Part shown: positions 37,255 through 49,326 of the stretch, piece after piece
How the letters are laid out: each line of letters opens with the position of its first letter
How positions within the stretch are numbered: the stretch's first letter is position 1
From: Marsupella aquatica
Lineage: Eukaryota; Marchantiophyta
NCBI GenBank assembly: GCA_973895155.1
Contig: OZ316895.1
Coordinates: 2,418,001 to 2,482,000, forward strand
DNA: 64,000 nucleotides
Direction of reading: 5' to 3'
Notes under the pieces: model-generated
The model's database searches: none
What the model was told of the DNA's origin: nothing
The model's input: the letters and a program-made list of their open reading frames with translations, nothing else
Position numbers and translations under genes: made by a program

Positions 37255-37660
37255 TAGGGGGTCTCAAATATTGGGTCGTTTTCTTAGTCCGCAGGTCAAC
37301 ACTTGGGACCCTAAGACTGGACGCGGATGGAGATTACGGAGTTACACATCGATAGGATTTTAATTTTTTTCCGCACCGTAAGGTCGCTGCCGCGAGTTAT
37401 GGCGCTCAGGTTGACTCTCGCAGTCACTGGGTGGAAACAGGAAGTCAATTGTCGCTTGTTGGAAACATGGAATGACTCGCTCGTGACCCAACACAGGATT
37501 CAAAAGAGTGAGCCAAGCCGGTCGACGGAAAACTGTCAAGTCCTGCAACCAGAGTATGCAGACCAGACAAAAGGCTCCCACACATATTCTATTCTGCAAC
37601 CATCCAGACCTAAAGGGGACGGCCGTAAAACAGTCGCGACCCAATATTTGAGACCCCCTA
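37255..37660. mobile_element. 406-bp element with perfect 24-bp terminal inverted repeats
   Basis: The left end 37255-37278 (TAGGGGGTCTCAAATATT and six more bases) is the exact reverse complement of the right end 37637-37660. The outer bases read TA on both sides, so a TA target duplication with ends starting GGGGGTCTC is possible, as in Tc1/mariner-type elements. The inside has no transposase, so it would be a non-autonomous (MITE-like) element. The same TTTGAGACCCCC motif closes the dispersed repeats at 6246-6530 and 35405-35570. Confidence 0.7.
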
Positions 37661-38040
37661 ATGTATTAGTGCCTCATTTCAGGCAGTAAAGTCCTTTTTC
37701 AAGGGCATTGTGGGATCCAATGCTCAGAAAATAAGAGCTTCAGATAGAGTTTTGAGGGGTTATGACAGGAGTTTTTATTACACTCAAATTTTAGTAAAAA
37801 TAGAGGAGAATGTTCCTAGAGAGGTGATCCAAATCTAGACTGGGCATTATGTTCCCAGAATACCCTGAAAGATACAAAGGAAAAAATTTGTAAAGACATT
37901 AAGTCTTACAAAATGTATTTTGGACAGGACTAGTTAGGGGCAAAGGACTTCGAGACAAACTCCTCTAAGGAACCTTCTATGCAGTATACTTCTCAGTCCT
38001 ACCAAGAATCTGTTGGTGTAGTCAGTAGGGCTTTAGTTCT
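37661..38040. other. no gene recognised
   Basis: AT-rich intergenic sequence between the inverted-repeat element and the next repeat array. Confidence 0.3.
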
Positions 38041-38550
38041 CTGGCAGTTATTGGGGATGCCTAGGGTTTCTGGTCGTCTTGCATTTTTCCCTAGTTTTAT
38101 CCTTTTTATTAGGTCTCTGGCATTTGGGAACCTGTCTCCAGGTCAGGTGCTGTTTGTTGTATTTTTCCCAGGTTTTATCCTTTTTATTGGGTCTCTGGCC
38201 TTTTGGATCCTGTCTTCAGGCAAGGTGCTTTTTGTTCTTTAGCAGGAGCCCTTGGCTTGCTTTTCTTGGGGCCCTTTCCCCTCTTTTCCTTCCCTTCAGT
38301 GGGTTGCTTTGCTTTTGAGATCATGTCTCTCAGTTAGGCATTTTTTGCCCTTGGGCACTGTGATATATAGTCCCTTGGCCAGAGGAATATCATTGGTGAT
38401 CGAACCCTTCTTGCATTTTTCCCCTGTTTTAACCTTTTTATTAAGTCTCTGGCGAAGGAACCCCTTCATGCATTTTTCCCTTGTTTTAACCTTTTTATTG
38501 GGTCTTTGGCCTTTGCGGATCCTGCCTTCAGGCAAGGTGAGTTTTGTTCT
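38041..38550. repeat. tandem array of a 60-90-bp T-rich unit, also dispersed
   Basis: At least four diverged units of the form TTTTATCCTTTTTATTGGGT, CTCTGGCCTTTGG and ATCCTGTCTTCAGGCAAGGT. Single relatives occur near 9213-9290 (plus) and 19129-19200 (minus). The unit resembles leader or LTR-type repeats of retrotransposons, but no element ends were found. Confidence 0.65.
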
Positions 38551-39832
38551 ATGGCAGCAGGAGGATCATTTGGTGATGGAACCACCCTGCCCCGCAAACA
38601 ATGCAAGGTGGGCCCAAGCCTTTAGGACAAATTGCTAAGACACAGGCGAAAAACTAGTAACCTCGTGAGATGCCAAGTCTGCTGGTTTGCTGAACTACAG
38701 TAGGTTCGAGGGTGAGAGGGCATAGATCACACATGGGATGCCTGAAATTTTTAGTACATTGCCAGTACGACCATGGAATTGAATTATGCCCTTTCTCTGA
38801 TGAACTGTACCGTACATGTCCATTCAGGGTGCATCTAGTCTGACTTGCTGCTTCTCTCACTAGTTGCTGCACCACATTATAGAGATTCGCATTTGGACCG
38901 GGCCAAAAATTGGAAGCAACTTCTCACCTCTCCTGCCAGAACTAAGTCAGCATAGAAAGTGTCGGTACACGAGTTGATCTCGGCAATGGTCTCACCTCTC
39001 GTCTAAAAGTGCAGGAGTATCAGTTGCAGTGTAGATATCGGTATGGGTCTAGTTGAACAGGTTGCCGAGATCTTCTTCGCGTATGTCTATCCTACTCTTG
39101 TGGTATTTCTTTCAGACAACCAATAACAAGGCATACGCATCATTTGTCTTGAGCTATCATCACATTTTACCCTTAGGCAAGGCTTATGTCGGGTTTGCCA
39201 GTGTACGAACGACCCCAACACGAAGGGTTCCAATTAAATTTTCCGTGAACCAGCAAGTACAACAGAAGCTACTTTGGAGAGGAGTCCAAATGCGCAAACA
39301 AGAAGAGCAGAAAATAATGCCTCGGAATCCACCTTTTAACAAACAAAAATCTTTTTGAACAAAGTCACAGATCGCCAGGGTCCCTCTAGCATTTATCTAG
39401 GACACGATTTACATTGAATCGTAAATCTTGAGCCATGAGTTCAACCTGTCTCAAAAGCTGATCCACAGAGTTCTCGAGTTGCCCATACAACCAGGATAAT
39501 TGTGGTGTCGGGGAACTCAAGAGATGTAACTATGCCGCAGAGCTTTACCTCTGCCGAACACCCATAACGGGGTTTCATATTCACTTCTAATACTAGATCA
39601 TGTACAGCCGACGCAAAATAAACAGTAGAGTCACTGTCATAAGCCGGGCAACTGTTATACCTAGTCATGCTGAATCATTCTCTGCCATACTAGTGGTGAT
39701 TCTCTACAATAAATAATGCCCATATCCTTTTCAAGGACAGCAAAAACCCATCAAATCATATTTTGCTTTAAACACAATTTCAGCATTTGGTCCTGAGCAT
39801 CTTGTTCCAAGATCACTGACCAGCTAAGATAA
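38551..39832. other. no gene recognised; 3' flank of the dynamin gene
   Basis: The part next to 39833 should hold the 3'UTR of the minus-strand dynamin gene. A 101-codon plus-strand frame at 39053-39358 has no recognisable domain. Confidence 0.3.
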
Positions 39833-42800
39833 TCATCTATCGATCTTGATCGTCGAATAACCTGCACTACCAGCAGCTGACGCGAGTCCGTTCCCATTTG
39901 AACTCACTGGCCCATTACTGGATAGTACTTGCTCTGCAGAGTGGAAAGGCCGTCTTGACTTCGTGCTTCTTGGGGAACCTACGAAAGCAGAATTGCTGGG
40001 CGACTGAGGTCCGAATCCACTGAAGTCACCATTTGCCATAGCGTATGCAGCAGGAGACATTGGAGGTCCCTTCGAAGCGGGTGACGGCAGCCCAGTACTA
40101 TCTGGGATAGAGTGCAAAGGCCTTGATGGTGTGTCGGGGTCTACAGGCAACTCTTCCAACGTCTGGACACAGGTACAACAATGTTGACATTGTTCACATG
40201 GTACGCAATGAACCCGACTAAACAATTGGTTCTTTCAACATCCGCAAGTCTGTATGTCTCGTTTTACTTCAGTGTCATACAAGTGGAGACGAGCTTTCAC
40301 AAAAACGGATCAAGGGGGAAGTCGACCTGGGAACCAGTACGCTAGGTTTGGTAGGATATATTCAGGTTAACTAAGAAGATCCCAGCTCTAAACTTCCTTA
40401 GTGGTTCTGTATTTTGCGATTAAAAAAAATGATCAAAATGTTGGCACAATGGTTTAGACCAAGCCCCAATACATGTTGGTATCGAAAAACCACCAAGAGA
40501 TCAAAAAGACAAGGTGTCCAGCTCCTGCAAAAAGCAACCCAAACCCAAAGAGGATGTCCCCCCTCAGATATTGTTTGGCGTCTACCACATCCTAACTAAT
40601 ATCTGGTCCATGAACCAGGTACAAAGTACCTTTTGGACTAAGAAAACTTACAAGAGTAGCACCACTCTTGTTCCTAACGCTCCCAAAGTAGGGGGGATTC
40701 AGTTAGTAGATCCAACAGGATATCCCCAATGTTTTGTTAGCAGGCACAAACAAGACCCACGTGCAGAGGAAACAAGTAACAGTCATTAGCAAGAATTGAA
40801 CAGGAAAGAAGATTATCATTACCCAAGCAGCCTGCTGTAGGACACGCAATATTTCTTTACACCTTTTTCTCTTCGTAGCAATCTCCTCCTTTTCCTGCAG
40901 CATCTCTTCGAACAAGCTCTCCCTGAAAGAGACATGCGGAAACTCATTATCTCTGAGCAGCTGTTTAAAACAATGACAATAACCTTGCGACCTTGGTTTC
41001 TTGTGTCACTTATCAAAACACATGAAACCAGGATTATGTAATAATGGAGTGCGAAACAAAACCAGGCATTGAATTTTGAGTGTTTATTAAGATACCAAAA
41101 CTAGTCATTCTATGAAGTAAAGTTAGCTGAGTGAAAAACCGTGTATTGTCTTTACCTGTACAATTTCCTGATGAAGATGCTATGCAACTCACGTTTAACA
41201 TGATTCACCTGAAATGGACAGGTCCACCACATCACGTTCGACCCCCTCGAGAGAAAATAAGGATCAACTGACTAAAACAGAAAGATAGGGTGCCTAACGA
41301 CAGTCTGTGACACTCACCAAAAAATGCATGATGGCCTTGGGTACGGAATCCTGGATGTTCTTCCGTACGATATCATAATATGACTTCAAAAGCAAACGAG
41401 TAACGGAAATTTCAACAGTCTCTTGTTCTGACTGTGCATCAGTCGCGCGCAGTACGGAAGGTGGCTGCAGATGAAGATAAAAACAAAATTAGAAGCTTAT
41501 AGAGAACATAAATCCAAAACGTGGCTCCCCTCCAAAAGCTCAGGCCAAACCACGATCAACAACAATGAACTCATAGGGTAAACAAACAGAAGTTCCTCCT
41601 TCCTTTCCCCGTTATGATTTGAACCAACATGTATTGGAGAGGATACAAGAAAAGAATATAAGTGCAGGCCCATTTCAGCGATCAAACTCTTCACATGCGG
41701 AGTAAAGAATACGACTTAGATTTCACCAAATCAGTATTATCACTGAGAACCAGTAGTTTTCTTCCATTTTCCAAAACAGTTCAGTCGGAAGATTCTTTAT
41801 TAAACTCCAGAGGGTGCACCGTATTTCAATGACCCATCCCCTATGCAAAAGGCAATCATACCTAAAGACCTTGTGCCCTTAAAAATGCAGGCGACAAACC
41901 GAGGCGATAAGAAAAGTACAGAATAACACTTTCATCCATATTTGTCAAGATATCATGGCTCGACATTTATACTGTGGGCAGCATAAGCTTACTACCTATT
42001 AGTTTGGTTACCTCTAATAACTAATGCCAACACCCGAAATCAAGATCGTGGAAATCCCTTACCTCTCTTAGCTGGATGCTGGAAAAGGAGGGCTCCAAAC
42101 CCTGAGCAGGCTCATTGTAGCCTCGGTTCAGAACATGCTCCTTTCCATTTCCATTTCCATTTGTGCGAGTATCATTGCCTCCAAATATTGAAGATATACC
42201 CCAGCTTCCACTGGCAGACATGCTTCCTGTTTTGTTCAAGTAATTAGACAAGTGTAGAAAGACAAGTATTTAGAAACACGCAGGAATAGCGTATGAGGCA
42301 ATCGGCCCAAAATTTTGATCTCAGTACCGCCATGCACTAGGCCAAATTTGAAGTCCGCCCTCTACACGAAGCTCGACAATGTTCTCTTTAACACGACAGG
42401 CAGTTTATCCATTCCACACATGCAAACGGACATGCACAACATGTGTGTTCCTTCACAAAGATATACAATTGGAAAACGGTGAAACCTTCGACTGCGAACC
42501 ACTATGGTCTGTCTGCCAACATAAAAACGACTGGACACCAACCTGATGGCCCCGGTTTCTCCATCTGAGGTATGGATTTACTGCCCTGAAACCAATATAA
42601 GGATTTCGAGGTGAGGATCAAAATTGGAAAACAGAAAGACCATAGACCGCAATATACCAGTCAAGATAACAGCTCCCTCTGAGCAGAACTTTGTTTTTGT
42701 TCGAAAATGACTTGCTTTAACAAGAACCTACCTATTGTGATGAAGAAAGTTAGGAGAAATGTATAAATAGGGGGCCTGGCCACTTTAAGTTTGTCATTCA

Positions 42801-45800
42801 GGCGTTTTGACTGGCACTGATAGTAACATTTATCGACAAAGGGGAAAATGATGGGAAGGCAACGCGTGATCTGAAACTGCCTTACATGGTCATGACCAAC
42901 AACTCCTGATGCATTGGTGCGTGCTAAAATAGCCCGTGACTTCGTGGTCTTCTCCGGCAGTGGCAGCCGGTCTGCTCCAGAATCTTTCCAATCCGAAGCA
43001 TCCTGCAAATTCCACCAGCAGTTCAAAAATTATTTAATGCATACTTCTTTTCCCACGATGATATCATCCTAGGATCCTAGATCACAAGTCTCGAAGTCAA
43101 AAGACAACGAGTTAGATTGCATAACAGGAAACTCCTCATCCCAAACTCTATTCGTAGTAAATAGGGGTCTTGTCAATTCCACGAAATATGAACAAAACCG
43201 TTGGCAAGAAAAAAGACTGATTCGTTTCACACAAAGGCAGGAAGGCCCTTTTCCGAACCTTCACTTTAGTGTTAGGAGGTGACACCTTTGCTCCTCGTTG
43301 CTGTTGTAGGGCCACTTCAACTGCCTTACTCCCCCCAACAAATCCTGGATGTGACGTGTTGATGTAATCCATCTGCTCAAAACCATCCAACCCCTTAGAA
43401 CAGAAACTTCTCCACTATCCAAGCTTCTGCAACCTTCTTCACACGTATAGACAGAAAGGTGATGTGAAACAGAACACAAGTGGTTTCAAGCTGTGTGTTT
43501 TTAAATTGACGGTCATAGCATCCTATCTCGAGACTCCCGATAAAACTTCATCAATGTGAGAGAACGCTAAATTATGACGACATCAACATATAATTTGAAG
43601 AACTACGCATTTGAGGTTGACTGCAGTTAACAATGGAAAATGCAATACCCACCCGTCAAAGATTAGTACTACACTTCTGGCGTTCTCCTTTCACTCTGGA
43701 CAAGGAGTTCATAAAGTAGATGGTGAATTCAAATCCCATTTTAACAAACTGATTAAAGGATGGACTTCGAATATTAGCCACTTAATTGGTGTGTACCTCC
43801 ATTTCAATAAGGTGACCAATCATGGTCTCCGCCGGAGCTAAGCCTTCTCGAAGGAAGTTCGCAACCACTTCTTCGATGCGCCTCCGCAATACAGGAAAGC
43901 GCTGAAGCTCATATGACTCTGATTTATGTGATATCTGAAAGTAATCACTTCCCATTATCATGCAACGTAGAAGATAGCAGACTTCATAACGCAAAGACTG
44001 CCGCCATCAACACAACCACTGAGTTGCCCCAGGTCATGAACAAGAACCTAACAGCTTTGCGATCTCAGAGCCTGACACTGATCGCTCAAATTTTAGAATG
44101 GCCAAACTCAATTGCTCAGCCGAAACCATTTCGAAGCAAAGAATTCTAATCGGTGCATTTGAAGCAAGAATTGAAGTATACACACACACGTATAGGTAAA
44201 CTTACTGAATGGTGAAAAATGTTACCTTTACAAGCTCATCATATATAAATCTAGCACATTGCAAGCTGGGCTCCAGCAGCCTTGCAATCTGCCGTCGGAC
44301 TAACACCTCAAATGGAACCTGCTGAATTTAACGGCATGTGTCAGCACGAGGAAAAACAGGTACGAAGTTGTACGACTCCAAAGTGCCCATCTTGACCATA
44401 GTAAAAAGTATTATCGAATCCTCCGGATTAAATGGGTATGCATGAAAAGAATCTTTAAACGCAGTTCATCACAGATAAGAACCGGGAAACATCACACAGA
44501 ACTCTATAAGAAAGAAACAGAGCATTTCAATTCTAGTTTGACTATCAGTACCAAATAATCCACCTTACGAATAAGTCACCGTAACCCAGTCCAAAAGTAG
44601 AAACGTTTCAGCACTACATTGTCATGATGGTCGTCATTCAAACCGATGGCACAGTAGTTTCAAGAGATCTTGGTGTACTCCCTCTCACGACTTAAAATAA
44701 CCTAAGCTTGTTAGCCTCTTAGTCAAGACGAAGCATTCTAGGAAAATCACCTCCGGCACAAAAAGAACATTCTTAGGACCTGTCGCATTTTGGATGGCTG
44801 TTCGAATGTCCTCATCCGTCAGATCATCACAAGGGTCCACTTCCTGTCAGACCAGTAAACATTCAAAAACATTTTAGTGGCACTAGTATAGATACTTGTT
44901 CTGCCTGGGTTCAAGTATCATTACCTGTTAAGCCCGGGTTCAAGTCTTCTATTAAGTGGCGCATACTCAATAAAACTAATATAAATAAAATATGCATCCT
45001 TCATGTCAGTAAGTCCTTGACACGCCAGCGTTCGAACGTGTTGGTTCATGCAGCAGGAAGAAATATTGACATGTGTGCGATCCAAATCGCCATTTGTCTG
45101 TAACTTGCATTTCCTATTCATCTGTTGCACAGTAACATGCTTCGATAGAGTTTCTTTAAAACTGCCTTCAATTGCATGCAGAAACGATTGACAATCAAGA
45201 ATGAGTTGTTGAATAGCTTGAGGGTAGTCATTTTCATTGCATGCTTGGTTTCTGACAAATTTCAGCCCTGACATTCATGATACATCCCTTTTCTTAGCCC
45301 GCTAAAGGATAGGTAAAACATACCTCTAAGCTCTTCACAAATATGGCTTGGAAAATATAATGAATACGGGCCCCTCCAGAAAGCTCTGTGGTTGACATCT
45401 CCTCGTTTTTCCCATCAACAATCGATTGAAACCCTATGACAAATTCAACAAAATAAGGTCACACACCACCATTTGCGGATATATTTTCCAGGTGAAGTAC
45501 ACGCCGAACCTGAATATCAATCATACCTTGGGAGTACTTGGTGAGGATGTTGAGCAACAAAGCCCCTTGACCTGACTGCATCACACATCATCAAACGTCA
45601 TGGCACATTAGAGCTTACCAATCCTTTGCAATATAATCTAGCAAGCTCTTTGCAACGTCAACTCCAGACCTCTCTCAAGAATGCTTGGGTCGAAAGTCTT
45701 CTAAATACATCAATGACCTTCTAAGTTAACTTCCACGCCATCAGAAACAATGCCCGACACGAAACTGGTCACAAACAGAAGGATGCCATACCCTATACAC

Positions 45801-48800
45801 AGTGCACAAGCATACAGCTTCATGCTTTGCAGCTTGCATAACCTGGCAAAGCTAGCTACTCTGAAGATCCGATGTGCAAAACAGTACTTCACGCTCATAA
45901 ATTCATGTCCACCTTATCTGGAAGCGGAAACATAAGTTCAAGACGACAGAGTAACGAGAAACAATCCAAAAGTTTATATACCTTAGAATCAGTAAGCTCT
46001 CCATACCCAGCAAGCTCCTTCTGCAATGTGATCATCTGCGTACTGATTCTTGCCTTCAAATCTGGAAGTATTGCTCTTATGTGTTGAACCAATATCTGCA
46101 CAAAGCCACCGTGCCTCTCCCCTTCACTTTTGGATAAGTCTATTTCCTACCTTGCATACAAACACAGTGACGTAATCCAGGGAATACACCGCCACCAACG
46201 TGAGCTTATGATAGGAACCCCTAAAACAGCAGATAGGGTTGAATACTGACTGAATTCAACTTCTTGGCGAGCTGGGGAACGCCGCATCGCTCCGATAGGC
46301 TATGATATACCTGTGCAAATCAATTAATGAAATGATATCAAGGCACCACAAGGGAACCAAGCAATCACCTACTTCATGTCTTCATCGTGCGGAGTATCTT
46401 ATTTAAATCTTTGCCCTTTATGGACTCTCATGGAGTTTAAGGTTCCCTGTCAAGCTAGAAAATTCTATGACCAGATTGTGTAGGCTGGTGCAGTACATTT
46501 AAAATAGGAAAGGCACTATCAAGAGCTATCATCTTCCAAACAGAGACTTCCGGAGGGAAGGCAATCTTCACACCAGCATTAACTATGGTTTCGTCGGGTG
46601 ACACAAGAGCCAGATACAAATCCGAGCTATCTGGTCTATCAAAACTCAAAGCCTTCCGTCTCTCGAAGAGATCCAAAGCACCAAATGACTTTTAACCCTC
46701 TGCCCAACCTGAGTACATGCTCAGTATTCAGGCACTGTGTTTCAGTCTCAACAGTTGTCTTGCTACAGTGGCTTACTATGCAGCTCAAACCAGGAACGAT
46801 GGGTGTTCATTGAGAAGGGGGAGGGAGGTATGCCGCAGAAGAATCAAGTGTATCTCCGGTATATTGCTGTTATCGCGGCACATTTGCTTGCCGCCAGTTG
46901 GAGTCCAAGCACAGTTGGAGTCCGTGCTGATTACGTAAGGTCCCTACTTTATGCTGAAGACTTTAGGTCATCTATGTACGCTTTGGACATGGACAATTCA
47001 TTCTATGAAGTAGAAAGATAGGGAGAACTGAAGGAACGGAGGTTCAATCTAAAATAGCAATTTCAAAAGAGCGGTGCTTGGGATCTATGTACTGTTTAGG
47101 TCAGACGACCATAAGAAGCGTCAAAGAGAGGACAGAGAAGTCGCAAAGATGAGAATTATGAAGAATTGCAGGGAGCTACTAGATCCAAGATCAACAAAAT
47201 TTATGATTATGAAGTACAAAGAGCGTGCCTGCAGTGACAACTGCTTAAATTACGCAAATAGATTTCATGAATAAAATTCTGTCACTGCTTAAATTACGCA
47301 AATAGATGTCATGAATAAAATTCTAGCAGTACTTACAGGTCGACTGCGAAAGAAATTCTCTTCATATGACAGTGCATCACGAATCGATTTGTTGCTCGAA
47401 ATATCCTGGAGATGCAGTTCCCAGTTAAGACCAAGAAGAAATTTATCGATACAAAAACTATCTGGATGTGACAGCTCCTATCCAACCGCGCAAGAAGAGA
47501 TGCACGAACTTTAATCCCGGAGGACAGACTTGGCGACCGACTTCGAATCCGAGCACTTTGTCATTACTGCAGCTAAAACTTGTCTAAGGTACCCACAGAT
47601 ACAATGACAGAATCTCAGCTAATGAGAAGCTGTTCAGTTTAACTTCACAAGAAGGGTGCAATTAAATGCACTTAAATCCTACAGAATAGACTCGTAAACT
47701 GACTTGCATTTCAAAATCTTGTCCTTACAGCACTATATATTTATCTAAATTGCCCACAGATACATCCAGGGACGAAATATCTCAGCTAAGGGAGAATAAA
47801 AACATTCACCTCTTGACTCCGATTCACAACTCCAATGTAGCCAAGTCGAAGCGGCACAATATTTCCAAGTAAGAAGTTACGTGCATCGGTTCCCCTATCC
47901 ATGATATCCAGCTGTGACATGCAACCACATGGCCAACCAATTGTCAATGCTTGTAAGCTGCTGTATCCCCTCTAATTTAGATGTGATTGGGACCGCAAAA
48001 CCAAAAATTTCCTGAAAGGAACGAGCCGCATCTAGATGAAAGAACGTCTCCCGTCTCCCATCAATTAATCAATCCACAACACCTCCGTCAAATATTTGGG
48101 GGACACAGAAGAAATGAGGAAACCAGTCACTAACAGCCTAAGTCGTGCATAGCTATCTCACCTTGGTAATAACTCCAATGGTTCGAGAACCTGCAACATT
48201 AAGGTTGATACAATTAGTGGCAGGGCATAAGGCAAGTCTTTCGTCCCTCAATTCAATCCAAACAGCATTCTTTCCTGTGATCCCAATTTGAGCGATAATG
48301 AAAGGGATCATCTGTATCATGACAGCAACATTGTGCCAAACTATCTGCAAAGATGCCACGCTGCTAGAAAGAAAAGGATTAATTGCATGTAAAGACGACG
48401 GTGTGTCCGGAAAACAAAGACGGTAGTTGGTGCCATGATCTTACAAATAAACCCAGGGAACATTGGTCTGACGTACCATCAGGATCGGCTATCCTGGCCA
48501 TCTGAAGGGCGTCCGAATTAGCTAAATCGGCATTGGCAGGAGACACCGCAAGAATGATACAAGTCTCGTGCTTAATATAATTCAATATCATAGTCCGCAC
48601 TCTCGATTCTATATCCGAAGGCTGGTCACCGACGGGAACTTTTGTAATGCCAGGCAGGTCAACAAGAGTAATGTTGAGAACATTCGGGGAAAATATTTTC
48701 AGCCGGATTTGCTTCTCTGATATTCCCTTGTTCATTCCTAGCTCTCGATCCGTCTCTACCTGCATGTCGCAAAGAGGGAACAGGCTGTGTTGGATTTCAC

Positions 48801-49326
48801 GGCACGGTATTCAGTGGCATCACCAAGCGATCAAGAACAGACACGCAACCGAAAGAAGCTCTTAGCCATTCCACAATTTTCAACTTGTCCAAAAAATTCA
48901 AACCTGTATCTCCTTGCGAATGGTTGAGAAATCCGTGAAGCGCCGTCCAGGGATGTGCAAGAACTCGCCCCATTCTACCAATTCCGTGCGATCCTCGGGT
49001 CTCCTGACAGTCTGGACCAACTGAAGCACCAAAGGCCTGCGTGTGCATATATCTGAACCGCGTGGCAGAAAATCGCGGCCCACAAGAGCTTCGAGAACAC
49101 TGGACTTTCCACTACTTTGGCTTCCCACCACGGCCACCTGTGGCAAATCAATCGTTGACGCACTCCCTAGCTGGCCAAAAATATCTTGCAGTTTATTCAC
49201 AAGTGGAATGACTGCTTGACCTAAGTACACGGTCGGCAGAGGAGGTACAGTTGATGGAGGAGGCGCTGAGACAGATGGAGAGGACGGCGCCGAAGGGAAT
49301 CCGGGAGCCGATTGAGGCTGCGCCAT
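39833..49326 (-). CDS. DRP3: dynamin-related GTPase, DRP3 type, 20 exons
   Basis: Mechanochemical GTPase; plant DRP3 proteins divide mitochondria and peroxisomes. Exons (minus): 49326-48904, 48759-48477, 48190-48162, 47911-47810, 47405-47337, 46310-46251, 46095-45982, 45575-45527, 45433-45324, 44843-44751, 44318-44226, 43934-43797, 43372-43259, 43002-42886, 42585-42543, 42226-42063, 41464-41318, 41208-41156, 40922-40823 and 40162-39833. All introns are GT-AG and phases close, giving 876 residues (Arabidopsis DRP3A has 808). An in-frame TAG 15 nt upstream fixes the ATG. GTPase motifs: GSQSSGKSS (68-76), DLPG (175-178), TKLD (244-247). The middle domain follows ([32 protein letters not shown]). 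The GTPase effector domain is at about 668-767 ([40 protein letters not shown]). There is no pleckstrin domain, which excludes DRP2. The N-terminus is Pro/Ser-rich. The last exon adds 109 residues of Ser/Pro/Gly-rich tail. Confidence 0.94.
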
